A DNA stretch of 64,000 nt from Adineta steineri. Lineage: Eukaryota; Rotifera; Eurotatoria; Adinetida; Adinetidae. Numbering within the stretch: position 1 is the stretch's first letter; each line of letters starts with the position of its first letter. The notes below the pieces were generated by a model that did not search any database, was not told the origin of the DNA, and was given only the letters and a program-made list of their open reading frames with translations. The position numbers were made by a program, and so were the translations under genes. The stretch is taken from positions 339,427 to 403,426 of the forward strand of contig CAJNOI010000027.1 in the NCBI GenBank assembly GCA_905250115.1. The letters are read 5' to 3'. Below are positions 24,101 through 36,087 of this stretch, in pieces.

Positions 24101-26128
24101 GAATTTATTCTAAACAAGAATTGTTACTTAGTTGATTCTTGTGATATTTTACTATCCCGCCTATTGGTGGCTTGTTGTTCTTGAGAACTAAACCAAAAGT
24201 AAAAAACAAATCTTTTTTTTCTTGTTTTAAAATGAATATTTACTCATTGGATTCATCTTGTTGTTGTGGTTGCTGAGAATCACTAGTTCGACGACTATTT
24301 GATTTCTGTGATGGTTGTTCAATAGTTTGACTTCCATGTTGACTATAATCACAATTGAATATTCAACTAAATTTAAAAATTTAAATTCCTGTACCTTATT
24401 GATTTTTCATCAGCGATATTTAATGATTGTTGACTATGATTACTTTCTCGTCGATTGTTCGATAATATACTATCTTCATCTATGATTTTTTCGTTGCTAA
24501 TGCTACTTGTTGCAGACATTTTTCGACTTGCTTCACTTGTTGATCGAGATCGACCTTGTTCTTTTTCATTAATATGACTTAATAATGGATTAAATAATAC
24601 CATAGATTTAATTCCTGCTGATAGCGGTGGTGGTGGACTATTCATACGTTCATTATTAAAATCATGTGTTGGAATTAGAAGTTGTATTCCAGATTTAATA
24701 CGTTTTGGTTGGTCGTGTGCTGCTGTAAAATCATTTGTAGGAGTACTACTTGATTGAGATGTTTGTTGCTCATCATTCTTATGTGCACTTTCTTGCTGTG
24801 ATATGGGTGAGTTTATTTCAGCTGATGATTGAATGTTTTCATTTTGTTGTTGTTGTTGTTCATCTTGTTGATTGTGATCCGAAAAAACGGGTGAATCGGT
24901 TGTATTATTATTTGAAATTAGACTTTTCGTATCCTCCTTATCATTTATTTGTGAATGTGTTGATGATTTACGAGAATTGTTAGGTGTTGGTGAGCGTGGA
25001 CGATTAAGTGATGATATATCATGTAATGAACTTTGAGCACTACTTGCTATTTCTTGATTAATGTCATCAGCTAAATTTGTTGGATCTATCTGAGTATGCC
25101 CTTCATCACCGGATGTTAGTGGCTAAAGGAAATAATCATCAAAGATATTTTATTTAATGAACTATAAACTAAAATTACTTCATCTAATGTATTATGAAAC
25201 AATTGTTTATTAGTTGGTGATGTTGTATGAAAACGTGCCGTTTCATCTAGATTATTTGGTTTAATAATATTTGATGAGTCTTGATTAGAATCAGTAGTTC
25301 CTGTTTCTGTATCTAACAACTCATGATTACTATCTAATGGATTATTTATATGATTTCCTTGTTCTGATGGATGTTCATTTATATGCATAGGAATATTCGT
25401 TGGTATAGATTGTATTTCATAAGTATCATCATTATCTGATAAACTTTCATCTTGTCGAATAGGTAATGGCTGTTCAATTAGTGTATGATGATCAACTAAA
25501 GCTGATTCACTTAATGATCGTACTGGACCTTCAGTTTGATTATTTGATACTGAATCTATCTGTGTCGAAGGATCAATAGTTGGCATAGAATTATTTGTTT
25601 CTTCATGATGTAAATGATTAGATGTTATTGATTTATGTGGAATATTAGTTGTATCATCACCAGATAGTGATCGTATATCTTGAATAACATCATTCATTTT
25701 CTTTTGTATATCTTCATCGTCGAAATTATTATTATTAGTTGTTGATTGATTGAATTGATCTGATATTGTTGTTGTATCTTCTGATGTACTTTGTTTTGAT
25801 GTTTGAAGATAACTAAAACTAAATATTTTTTTCTTAAAAAATAAACTGATGTTTTCATTCTACTACTTACTGTAATTCATTAGTATTATCTAAATTTTCA
25901 TCATGATTTTCACTTGCTGTTTTGCTTGCATCTTTTATAATATTTGTTGTTAATTCATCTGCATAGATTTCCATTTGTTGAGGTTCGTCTATAGGAAATA
26001 AACTATACAATATTTATTTAAAAAATTAATCTACTAGAATCAGGAGTCGATGAATGGTTTTCAAGATCATGCAATGCTTCAAGAGCAGATGATTGAGGCA
26101 TTTGCGTTTTATCTTCGTTTTCGTTCAT
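21154..26128 (-). CDS. large disordered Ser/Arg/Gln-rich protein with R-R/K-x-S repeats
   Basis: Fourteen minus-strand exons were joined with consistent phases: 26035-26128, 25871-25988, 25179-25812 (or to 25818), 24395-25122, 24244-24342, 24128-24187, 23723-24079, 23603-23656, 23517-23555, 23089-23461, 22704-23025, 22420-22644, 21570-22155, 21154-21520. The product is about 1351 residues. Almost the whole protein is low-complexity (Ser, Gln, Asn, Asp, Glu, Lys) and predicted disordered. The middle carries repeated motifs of the form S/N-R-R/K/H-x-S followed by E-Q (SRRDSENIE, SRKGS, SRHDSVSSEQ, SRKNSANSEQ, SRRESQ, NRRDS, NSRRTS), which match basophilic kinase target sites. Only the C-terminal 200 residues look more structured (TYEYVFRRMERDRYQEL, RRKLPRKYLSPYLSTDALRI, TDAVSVQRVCLQYAIDLVP). 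No known family is recognised. The start ATG at 26128 follows an A/T-rich leader. Confidence 0.8.
23517..24342 (-). repeat. array of phase-symmetric exons encoding R-R/K-x-S repeats
   Basis: Five consecutive exons of 99, 60, 357, 54 and 39 bases are all multiples of three. Every exon in the run begins with one base, T, completing a codon split after its second base, usually a Ser codon AG|T. Each encodes one or more units resembling S-R-R/K-x-S-x(3-4)-E-Q. The pattern fits exon duplication, and any of the exons could be skipped without a frameshift. Confidence 0.7.
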
Positions 26129-28319
26129 ATTTAAATTTTAGAATGAATCAAAATTGTCTGAAAAAAACATGAAACTAGCGGGGATATAATTGAAGATATC
26201 GATAATGGTGTCAAACATCAGCTGAAGAAATCTGTTAATTATCTAAACATTTTTTTTCGCACGAACGATTGCTACATAGTCAGATGTATTACAATGAATA
26301 GAAATATGATCACTACTTTATACTCACTTGTCAATAGTAATGATGATGACAACAGAAGACAGCAGAAAAAAATGAGTGTGTCTTTATAGTACTTAAAATA
26401 AAATGAAGACTTTTTCGTGTTTCTTTTTTTATTCAAGTAAAATAGTAACCAATGAAAGAAAGAAGAATATTATATATATATAACGAAATGAAATTATTTT
26501 GTTGTATTAATACAAACTAGCATATGAAAGGCTGCAATTGAACAAATAAAATAAGATGAAATAAGATTTTAGTAACTTAGACTTCTTTTTCTTGGTAGAC
26601 GATATGCATCAATAAAACTCAATTATTTCTAATTGTTTTTCTGTTTTTTTTACCTTTTTTTATTGTCAAACTGTTGTCATAGGGAAAGGTGTTGATAGAG
26701 TATTGTCTGATTTATTATATAAAGTAAGTCTGTTTTCCAGTGCAAACGAGAATACTATTTGCCGGTGGTTCATTCTCGTTATTTTTCTCCGTGCATTATC
26801 GAGAGAAATACGGAAAAAGCACAAGGAGAAAAAAATCACAAGAGACGGTGATTTTTCTTTCTCTATCGCCATATTTATATATTTATTAAATGGTAAAAGT
26901 TCAAAGAACAAAATTTATATCACGACTAAAATTTAACATGAAATTTTGTTTTCATACTTACTTACTATTATTCTATTGTATAGATGAAAATTTAATTGAT
27001 ATAAATGAATCAACAAATGTACTTGTCTTACAAAAAAGAAACGAAATGATTCGATTAGTATGAAAAAAAAGTAATTACTGGTTGTGAAGTCAGACAAAGT
27101 AAACTAAATACCAATGAGATTTTATTTGATTCTATCGTAAAAAATTCAGTTATTTGTTGAAAAGTAATTTCAATTGTAATATATTTTACATAATAAAAGA
27201 GTTTGATATAAGAAGAAACGGTCTTATCATTTAATTAAAATATTATGAAAAGAAGTCATCAGATCAATTAAGTTTTTTTTTGGTTTGATTTTGTAATTCA
27301 ATATTAACTAAATAGTCAAAGTTATTTTTTCAGTCTTCAACATTGTATAAGGATCGTATGAATTTTTTCCGTTGTCGATTTCTTTTTACAATTTCAATGT
27401 TAAAATTGGTTCAGGTACAACTTTCAGAAACAAAACATGTTAGAAATCGATATTAAACATTTTTTCCTATAGAAATAAAAGAAATATGTGTTAGAGTTTG
27501 TATAATATTCAAAATGACATGTTGAAATCTTTGATATTATTCATCTATAAATAACTGAAATAATTATTTTATAATGAAGACTATTACAGAAAATTAACCC
27601 TACATTTATATTTCTTGATAAGAATTTATAATCATAATTTGTAGAAATAACACAGAAGTAACAAATTCAATTTTTACAAAATTAATATAACTATTTGTTT
27701 ATCTTACTATATGGACTTTTCTTTGTACTATAAAGATCATTAGTGCCCATAAATAAAATCTTCCAAATTGTTAATTACCTTTTTACAGAAATATATACAT
27801 GAATGTATAGAGTCTATTGTATTGATTTTGAAGTATCAAAATCCTGATATCTTTACGAGTCTTTTGTGTCATAACGACTAATTCTCTTTTAATAAAGGTA
27901 GTTTCTATGAGATCTGAGTTCTAGTCAGTGATAATAAAAATTAATTTTAAGAAGGCACGTTTGTATATTTTATCCTTCTTGAATCTAACTAGAAACTTAG
28001 GAGTGACGTCGCAAGTAATGATAGAAGTGATACATATTACTTTACCAATAGTATGCATATCCTTCTAAGAATGTAGTTGATATTAAAATAGAAAATCATC
28101 TTACAATATAGTGCAGAGGATATACATAAAGAAATGCCGTAATCATCTTAAGCCATATGAATTTATTGAGAATATTTACGATACATATATCATACCGTAT
28201 TAGCCTGAACTCTGTCACATATTTGATTTTATAGGAACATATATTTGTAAAATTTCAAAAAAACTCAAACAAGCATAAATAGATCAAAGATAAAGGCCTG
28301 ATATTTATTTACACAAATT
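26129..28319. other. AT-rich intergenic region
   Basis: Upstream of the disordered-protein gene. Overlapping ORFs on both strands at 26666-26936 read through an imperfect inverted GA/TC-rich segment and lack coding features. Nothing else is supported. Confidence 0.45.
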
Positions 28320-28589
28320 TTATGATCGAATAGATATATCCGTAATACGACCATCAAAACTTAATGTAATATCAACCAAATCATCAAAGAGTGAAATAGT
28401 AGTTTTAAATGAACTTAGTAGATTAATTGTTGAATCAACATAACGATTTCGTGGACATCCAGAAACATTAGCTTGTGTGACAAGACGAAGTTAATTAGAA
28501 CCAATACGTGACATGTCGACTAAACTATGCATTGTTCCATATCTTGTTTTAGTTGTCGTTACCAAAACAATTTGATACTCATTGACAGA
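28320..28589 (-). pseudogene. decayed protein-coding fragment, unknown family
   Basis: A minus-strand frame of about 88 codons reads like real protein (QIVLVTTTKTRYGTMHSLVD, then a stop at about 28493, then LRLVTQANVSGCPRNRYVD, DDLVDITLSFDGRITDISI) and ends at TAA 28320-28322. One in-frame stop interrupts it and no start or further exons are visible, so it is probably a relic. Its 5' edge is repeated, more decayed, near 31210-31265, so it lay at the boundary of the segment duplicated with the downstream glycosyltransferase gene. I do not recognise the family. Confidence 0.5.
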
Positions 28590-29674
28590 TTAGAAAACAA
28601 GAATTTTATTTTAAGAGTATCTCCACATACTACCCACAGACAAATGTCTACTTTTTAAATTTAATTCCTTTGATCTTTGATATTATATACATATAAATAA
28701 TCTTTGATCTCGGTTGCCTCCATTCTCTTTTTATATAATCTTATACAAAATGGAGAAGAAAATATTATTTTTCGTTCGCTGTTCTTTCGAAATGTTTAAA
28801 CAAAAAAAACTTTTAAGTGTTTGAATGTATAAATACCATGTGCTGGTTAAATAAGAATGTGTTATTTTTAAAATTTCAGAACAGAAATGAGAATATGAGT
28901 TTCTAACATGACTGATTTTTTCTTATGTCCACCTAGTTATTTTATCGAAAACAAGAGATATTCGACAAATACTGTATTTGTTTTCTTTAAATATGAAATG
29001 AATTTTCTTTTTGATTTTATTTGAATTTACCTTCAGGAGATTTATTTGTTAATAGAAGAATATAACGATTTTAGGATTGAGCTCATAGAGAAGTTTATTT
29101 TATATAGCTATCTATCCGTTCTAACTGTAATAAAGATTAAAAATGAGCACAATAAAAATTATTAGAATAAATAGAACGAAGCAGCGTTGAAGTTTATCTG
29201 TATTAAACAAAGGCTACCATTTAAATGTATGATCAGTAAAGTAAATGAATGATTAGTATTTTATTTAAATGGTTAGTATAAAAACTGAAATGTATTAAAA
29301 TGTGATTTACTTTTTTTTCTTTTATTCTATTATGTTATACAAATGGTAAATACGATATATATATATTTATTTCCTTTCCTTCACATTAGAATATTTTCTA
29401 CACGTTCTCTTCTCTCGATATAGCTTAAATACTTTTCTTCTTATTATGTTATCTTCCCACTGTTGTAGATTTTAGGCTAAATCGTTCATACATATATAGT
29501 TGCCGTGAGCGCGAGGGAGCAGAAAAGGATGGGTGTTATGAAGTAACTATTCACCAATACGCACATCCTTCTATCAATCAACATTTGTTCTCTAGGATAA
29601 AATATTTGCCTATTTATTTAAAACCGAATACTAAATTATAAAATAATTTTCATTCTAATTGTTTATTCTTAGCA
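28590..29674 (+). promoter_or_regulatory. upstream region of glycosyltransferase copy 1
   Basis: The part at about 28600-29015 is clearly similar to 31365-31780 upstream of copy 2 (shared stretches such as ACATACTACCCACAGACAAA and AATGTATAAATACCATGTGC). About 580 bases that follow are not shared. The last 75 bases match copy 2 again and end in GTTTATTCTTAG two bases before the ATG, a probable splice or trans-splice acceptor. Confidence 0.55.
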
Positions 29675-30760
29675 ATGACGATCGATAAACAATCACGCAA
29701 ACTACGAATATGGATATTTACTTGTTTCCTCCTTATCATCACTATCCTTATATACATAAAACTTGGTACAAATATTCTGTCGAAGAAGCCCCTTACACAA
29801 GTATCAACAACATTATCCTACTCTTCATCTGATTTCACTTCAAACAGATCAATGAGAGATTTGTCTAATCAAACAAAGCCATTCAATAACGTACCAAATG
29901 AAGCATTTCTTACATTTGTAGATAATCAAAGAAGTTATATTATTCTACTGGAACATTTAATTGATTCCGTACATCAGTTTTCCACGCGACATATTATAGT
30001 GTATGGAATTGATGTTGATCTCGATATAGATATAAAGAAATATCCACGTTTAATTATACGACGTCTGAATAGAACAGGTTGTAGTCATTCGATATATTTT
30101 TGTAAAATTTATGCTATAGTTGAAAGTAAATTGGATTATGGTATACATCTTGATGCTGATAGTTTGGTTAATTGGAATATTGATATTCTGTTTGATGTTG
30201 TTCATCGATGGCCATATGATTATCCACTTGCACCTCGACACCCTGGATCTCAATTAAATTACAATTCGTTTTTAAAATTATTTAAACTTGAGTTTAAAGA
30301 TCGCACTACACCTTATGTCCATGCACAATTCTCATGGAACTATCGAGTATATCCATTTTTTCAAAAAGCACTTCGATTAATGCAAGACCGACAATTTCTA
30401 GGAGCTAATTATGATGAGTCAGGTATTAATATACTCTTATGGAAAGCTAAAGCTACATATACATTATGCAAAGTTGATCCACATTATTCTTATGTATCAG
30501 ATTATATATCACAAAAGACAACGTGTGGAAAACAATGTTTGAATGCATTCTTTATTGTTCATGGCCTGAGGGATAAAAAAGAAATGCGTAATATACTTAA
30601 ACAGATAAAAAATCATACTGGATTACCATATATTCAAACAAACACCGAAGGATTTCATTATCTGAATGAAACAAAGTATACATGTTGTCATCCAGATAGT
30701 AAACCATCATCAATTCATCCGCTTATTTGTGAATATCCACCACGGAATACTTCATATTAA
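29675..30760 (+). CDS. intronless type II membrane glycosyltransferase-like protein, copy 1
   Basis: A single-exon gene of 361 residues. A short basic cytoplasmic tail (MTIDKQSRKLRIW) is followed by one signal-anchor helix (IFTCFLLIITILIYIKLG), giving the type II Golgi topology usual for glycosyltransferases. The lumenal domain has NEAFLTF, a Rossmann-like stretch HIIVYGIDVD, and YGIHLDADSLVN, a DxD-type motif expected to bind metal and nucleotide sugar in GT-A folds. Other marks are the conserved Cys pairs GCSHSIYFCK, TCGKQCLN and YTCCHPDSKP, and several N-glycosylation sequons (NRT, NHT, NET, NTS). The donor sugar and acceptor cannot be inferred, and I do not place it in a numbered GT family. 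An acceptor-like TTATTCTTAG lies directly before the ATG. A tandem paralogue starts at 31995. Confidence 0.75.
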   Translation: MTIDKQSRKLRIWIFTCFLLIITILIYIKLGTNILSKKPLTQVSTTLSYSSSDFTSNRSMRDLSNQTKPFNNVPNEAFLTFVDNQRSYIILLEHLIDSVHQFSTRHIIVYGIDVDLDIDIKKYPRLIIRRLNRTGCSHSIYFCKIYAIVESKLDYGIHLDADSLVNWNIDILFDVVHRWPYDYPLAPRHPGSQLNYNSFLKLFKLEFKDRTTPYVHAQFSWNYRVYPFFQKALRLMQDRQFLGANYDESGINILLWKAKATYTLCKVDPHYSYVSDYISQKTTCGKQCLNAFFIVHGLRDKKEMRNILKQIKNHTGLPYIQTNTEGFHYLNETKYTCCHPDSKPSSIHPLICEYPPRNTSY

Positions 30761-31994
30761 AATTTGTTTTGTTGTTTTATTTATTAAATAGTTTAAACTA
30801 TTGTATAGATAATATTTCTTAGAAAAAGATACTTTTTCCTAACCATCGGTTTTCTATGTTTTGAAAGATATTTATTGTTGTTTTTGTTATCAATGAAATA
30901 TTGTTAATGGAATTTAAAAAAGTCATGTGTGATAATAAAATTATTGAAATTCAAATACTAAATATACACATTTTGCTGAGGGTGATGATTTCTAATTGCA
31001 TTTACAGTAAATCACAAATTCTAACATAGAGCATACACAAAAGTGCAGTTTTATTTGTAAGAAAAAGATAACTTTTGCAGATAAAAGAAAGAAAAATTAT
31101 TTTATTATTAACGAATAATCCCTATGACTCTCAGATTTCGAATAGAAGAATTTGAGTAGAACAATATAGGAAATAGATTATACTTAGGTAAATTAAGACA
31201 GAATTCATCCAATTATGCAATGCATTGTTTCACATCTTGTTTTAATTATCGTTACCGAAACGATTTGGCACTAATTAAAAGATTAGAAAGTTTCAGTCAA
31301 CTAAAATACCTATACATTACTTCTGCATATCGATAATTAAACTCTGATGATATTATAGAAAATTAGAATTTTATTTTGAGAGTATCTCGACATACTACCC
31401 ACAGACAAATGTCTACTTTTTAAATTTATTTTCTTTGATATTATGTATATATATATATACATAGTCTCTGATCTTTGTTGCCTCCATTCTCTTTTCATGT
31501 GAGCTTATACAAAATGGAGAAGAAAAATATTATTTTTCTTTCGCTCTTCTTTCGAAATGTTTAAATAAAATGACTTTTAAGTGTATGAATGTATAAATAC
31601 CATGTGCTGGTTGAATAAGAATGTGTTTTTTTGAAATTTCAGAATAGGAATGAGAACATAAGCTTTTAATATGCTTGACTTTTTCTTATGTCCAACTAGT
31701 TATATTTGATCGAAAACGAAAATTATTCTGCGACTACTGCATTTGTTTTCTTTAAATATGAAATGAATTTTCTTTTTGCTTAATTTGCTTATTAACTTTG
31801 ACGATTGAAAACACTAAAATATTTTATTTTACTAAGGGAGATAATAGAAGATCTCGGATCTTCTAACGTGTCAGGAACTTTAGTAAATTCATATGAATCA
31901 CCATTTTCTCTCTAGAGTAAGATGTTTGTCTATTTATTTAAAAGCGAATACTAAATTATAAAATAATTTTCATTCTAATTGCTTATTCTTAGCG
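30761..31994 (+). repeat. spacer of the tandem glycosyltransferase duplication
   Basis: The first 230 bases after copy 1 match the flank after copy 2 (33081-33320). From about 31210 onward the sequence matches the upstream flank of copy 1 (28515 onward), first weakly and then strongly. The boundary of the tandem duplication therefore lies near 30990-31210. The end (TTATTCTTAG just before 31995) is shared with copy 1. Confidence 0.65.
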
Positions 31995-33080
31995 ATGACG
32001 ATCGACAAACACTCACGCAAACTACGAATATGGATATTTACTTGTCTCCTCCTTATCGTCACTATCCTTATATATATAAAACTTGGTACAAATCTTTTAT
32101 CGGAAAAATCCCTTACACAAATATTCACAATATTGTTCTTCTCTTCGTCTAATTTCACTTCAAATAGATCAATGGAAGATTCATCTAATCAAACAAAACC
32201 ATTCAATAACGTACCAAATGAAGCATTTGTTACATTTGCTAATAATGAATCTAATTATAATACTTTATTAATAAACTTAGTCGATTCTGTTCATCGATTT
32301 TCCAAACGACATATTATAGCGTATGGGGTTGATATTGATCTTGATCTAGATATAAAGAAATATCCACGTTTAATTATACGACGTTTAAATAGAACAGGTT
32401 GTAGTCATTCGATATATTTTTGTAAAATTTATGCCATAATTGAAAGTAAACTGGATTATGGTATACATCTTGATGCTGATAGTTTGGTTAATTGGAATAT
32501 TGATATTCTGTTTGACGTTGTTCATCGATGGCCATACGATTATCCACTTGCACCTCGACATCCTACACCTCAAGTAAATTACATGACATTTTTGAAAAAT
32601 TTTGAACTCGAATTAAAAGATCGCACTATACCTTACGTTCATGCACAATTCTCATGGAACTATCGAGTATATCCATTTTTTGAAAAAGCACTTGACCGAA
32701 TGCAAGGACAGCAATTTCAAGGAGCTAACTTTGATGAATCAGGTATTAATGTACTCTTATGGAAAGCGAAGGCTAGACATACACTATGCAAAATTGATCC
32801 ATATTATTCTTATGTATCAGATTATGTATCGCAAAATAAAATATGCAGACAATATTGTCCGACAGCATACTTTATTTTCCATGGCGGCAAAACTGAAAAG
32901 CAGATGCGTGATACACTTGATCAGTTAAAAAACCATACTGGATTACCATATATTGAAACAAACACCGAAGGATTTCATTATCTGAATGAGACAAAGTATA
33001 CATGTTGTCATCCAGATAGTAAACCATCATCAATTCATCCACTTATTTGTGAATATCCACCACGGAATACTTCATATTAA
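31995..33080 (+). CDS. intronless type II membrane glycosyltransferase-like protein, copy 2
   Basis: Paralogue of the gene at 29675, also 361 residues and without introns. It keeps the basic tail and signal anchor (FTCLLLIVTILIYIKLG), the DxD-type motif HLDADSLVN, all the cysteine pairs and the C-terminal segment (TNTEGFHYLNETKYTCCHPD onward), which is identical to copy 1. Similarity is uneven. Residues about 120-190 and the last 50 are nearly identical also in DNA, whereas the stem (about 30-105) and residues 200-310 differ at many positions. This fits duplication followed by gene conversion or by strong constraint on the catalytic core. Function as for copy 1. Confidence 0.75.
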   Translation: MTIDKHSRKLRIWIFTCLLLIVTILIYIKLGTNLLSEKSLTQIFTILFFSSSNFTSNRSMEDSSNQTKPFNNVPNEAFVTFANNESNYNTLLINLVDSVHRFSKRHIIAYGVDIDLDLDIKKYPRLIIRRLNRTGCSHSIYFCKIYAIIESKLDYGIHLDADSLVNWNIDILFDVVHRWPYDYPLAPRHPTPQVNYMTFLKNFELELKDRTIPYVHAQFSWNYRVYPFFEKALDRMQGQQFQGANFDESGINVLLWKAKARHTLCKIDPYYSYVSDYVSQNKICRQYCPTAYFIFHGGKTEKQMRDTLDQLKNHTGLPYIETNTEGFHYLNETKYTCCHPDSKPSSIHPLICEYPPRNTSY

Positions 33081-36000
33081 AATTTGTTTTGTTGTTTTAT
33101 TTATTAAAGATTTCAAAACATTCTATAGATAATATTTTCTAGGAAGACATAGCTTTTACTAATTATAGATTTTTTTATGTTTTGAAAGATATTTATTGTT
33201 GTTTTTGTTATGAATGAAATATTGTTAATGGAATTTAAAAAAGTCATGTGTGATAATAAAATTATTGAGTTTCAAATACTAAATATGCGCATTATGCTGA
33301 GGATGATGACTTCTAATTGCATTTTTATTTGTGAAAAGAATAATTATAGCAGACAACAAAAAAAACCAATTGCATTTTCTCAGAATACTAGAAAACCTTG
33401 AAAGTAATTATGATATCTGAATATTTGTATTTATAGCAAAATAACTCATCACAAAATGCAGTTCATGGTAAAGATAACATAGTAAAAATTAATAATAAAA
33501 GAAAGAATATCACATATGACTATATAAATGAGTTAGAAACTCCTAATGGTATGCCGGTCCTTTCTTACGTCCTTAAAGCAATCTATCAACGACTTTACAC
33601 GGAAAACTATTGCGCTGACAGTATTTTTGTGATACGTAAGTAGTTACGATCTAGTACAAATATGATAGAAACGATTTTTACGTATGCATATATGGATAAC
33701 AATATTATCGAGAAATAAGTCATTTATGTTGTTTGACTACGTGAAAATGTATTATAAGAAGATAGCATTGTTTATCATTGCAAAGTTATAACTATAATAA
33801 TTGAGTAATCAAATTAAAAGTTCTATATTCGATAAGAATGACATTTATGACAAGAGAAATCATTATTGATGCAAGTTTTTGACAGCTTAGAACACGGCGA
33901 AATACAGTCATAAGACTGCGTATACTAAAGAAATGTTAATATAACTAAATATAGGTGTATCGTTGTCATTTACGACCATTTACATTAACAAATGCAGTCG
34001 TTTATAATCGTCATAATAATTGAACTAAGATAGTCTTTGTCAGGCTAATCTTTTTTTGGCTTAAATCTTTTAAGTCATCGAAATAATAGAAGCCATTGCT
34101 TAAAAATTGTAAACATTCAAATTTCTCATGCATCAGAGTATATTTGAACAAGTAACTAGTTTAAATTAAACTACTTCATTTATCATACCAACAAATATAT
34201 GTATTGTGTCTGTACCATTTTTGAAAAAAAGAAATGACCTGTGTAAATGAAAAGGAAATACATCATTAATTTTAATTGTATGATTTAATGTTTACATTTC
34301 GACTAAAACTATATGTCTACAGGCAAAATAAACAATATCAATTGTTCTCATATGACTATCATTTCATACAGGAAAATTATTTCTGTTTTGTTTTCCTATA
34401 CTAAGCATTGTTTGAATTTCCGTATTTATCGACGAAACAATCAGAATTATTTTTAATGGTTTGGTTATTTCCTGTTTTACAAAGGACAAATTTTGCTTCA
34501 ATATAAAAAATCAGTAATGCTACTATTTATTATAAACTTTAATTTTCTTCGATCGATAGATTGATGAACATTTCTCTTAAAAGTCATTTTTTATATCTTA
34601 TATTCATGAATAAGTATATTAAAAAAAAGTAGTATCTATTTCTTCCATTTTACCTAATATTTGATCTTCTCATTTAACAACAAGCTAACAATCAAGAATA
34701 ATAAACTAATAAAAAAATACAACTGTAATATAATCTTCACAGTTGGAAGCTAATAAAACAGAAGCATATTATTAGCATCATTAAGTGTTCATACAACATT
34801 CTAACTTTTTTTTTATTATTAAAATCATAGAGGAAATAATTATTATTCACAATAGCTAATTATTCACATACTTCACTTTATCTATCACTACTAATTGCTT
34901 GTGCGTTATTAGAATGCTAATAAAAAGAAAATTTTTTTTTTTTGAAAAAGATAAGATTTTTTTATCAGTAAATTTTTCATTTGATCTTTTATTTATAAAT
35001 TGTAATAAAAATAAAAATATTAACATTTGAAAAAAAAAATTAATTGATTTTCTTTTAATGTACCATATAATTTGCTCAATCCTCTACAATGTCGTATTAA
35101 CTATTGTTCATTTGAGAGAAGTAAACGAATGAATGAAAAAAGAAAAATATTAGTAAAAGAATGATTCAGACAAGTATTTTATAAATGAGTCAGACACATA
35201 CTCTTACCTAAGTAAAACAAAGTATGTAGATAAACAGAACAAAATATTTCTTTTCGTATCATACTATGACAAATATTTCTTTTCTATTTTAATTGTTTAT
35301 GAGTAACGGTAGGTAATATGAATTCTATTTTATATTTCTGACTTATTTCATATGTCTAAGAATGTCAAAGTATTAGACATCTGTTTTTTTTCTAATCCTT
35401 ACACAGGTTTTCGTTTTTTCTTTTTTTTATGTCTATCATATCGAAGATTTAAACGACTCTTCGTTATAGATTATTTTCTTTTCTTTTTCATTATCCCTAT
35501 GTATAGTGTTGGAGTGATTACACACAACACTATTACTATTGAATCTAATCTTTTGCGCCTTTCCGTTTGACATGATCGATCACTATTACTTCTTCGTCAA
35601 TAAATATACCCGACGTCTGATCTTTTTCTTTTCTTATCGTCACTTCTTTTTTTTTACGTTGAGTAGCATTTTTTTTTTTGGCACTCTCTGACATTTCAAT
35701 TGAACATTGAAAGAATAGTGATGGAGACGACGACGACGCTGCTAGGGTTATACAACCATACCTTTACATATGCACACACTCATATACATCTATGTATATA
35801 ACACAACAATGTGATATGCAGAATGAATGAACAAACGAATATGATCCGCTTATAGGCGTGTGTACAATAGCAGAGAGAGAGAGAGAATAAGGGCGGTAGA
35901 AAGGGTGGGCTAAGAGGGAACAATCAGCAATTCTTTTTTTTTCTTCTTTCTCTTGCGTTTTTTTCTCCTCTTATTGTGTTCACCATCTTATACACACATC

Positions 36001-36087
36001 TTGTCGTCTTTGCTTGGTCAAATAATAATAGACGATGATCAACTATCTGAGCATTTGAACAATCGATTGTTTGAAGTGAAAAATAAA
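33081..36087. other. AT-rich intergenic region
   Basis: The first 240 bases are the duplicated 3' flank. After that no gene is supported. The region 35640-36000 is rich in T/C runs and GA dinucleotides (35870-35886) and probably holds the promoter and 5' leader of the BCR-like gene. Confidence 0.45.

Noticed and set aside
26666-26936. Overlapping ORFs on both strands
   Set aside because: No protein-like composition, no conserved motif and no splice partners.
35352-35570. Phe-rich plus-strand ORF
   Set aside because: Composed of T-rich sequence without codon bias or splice logic.
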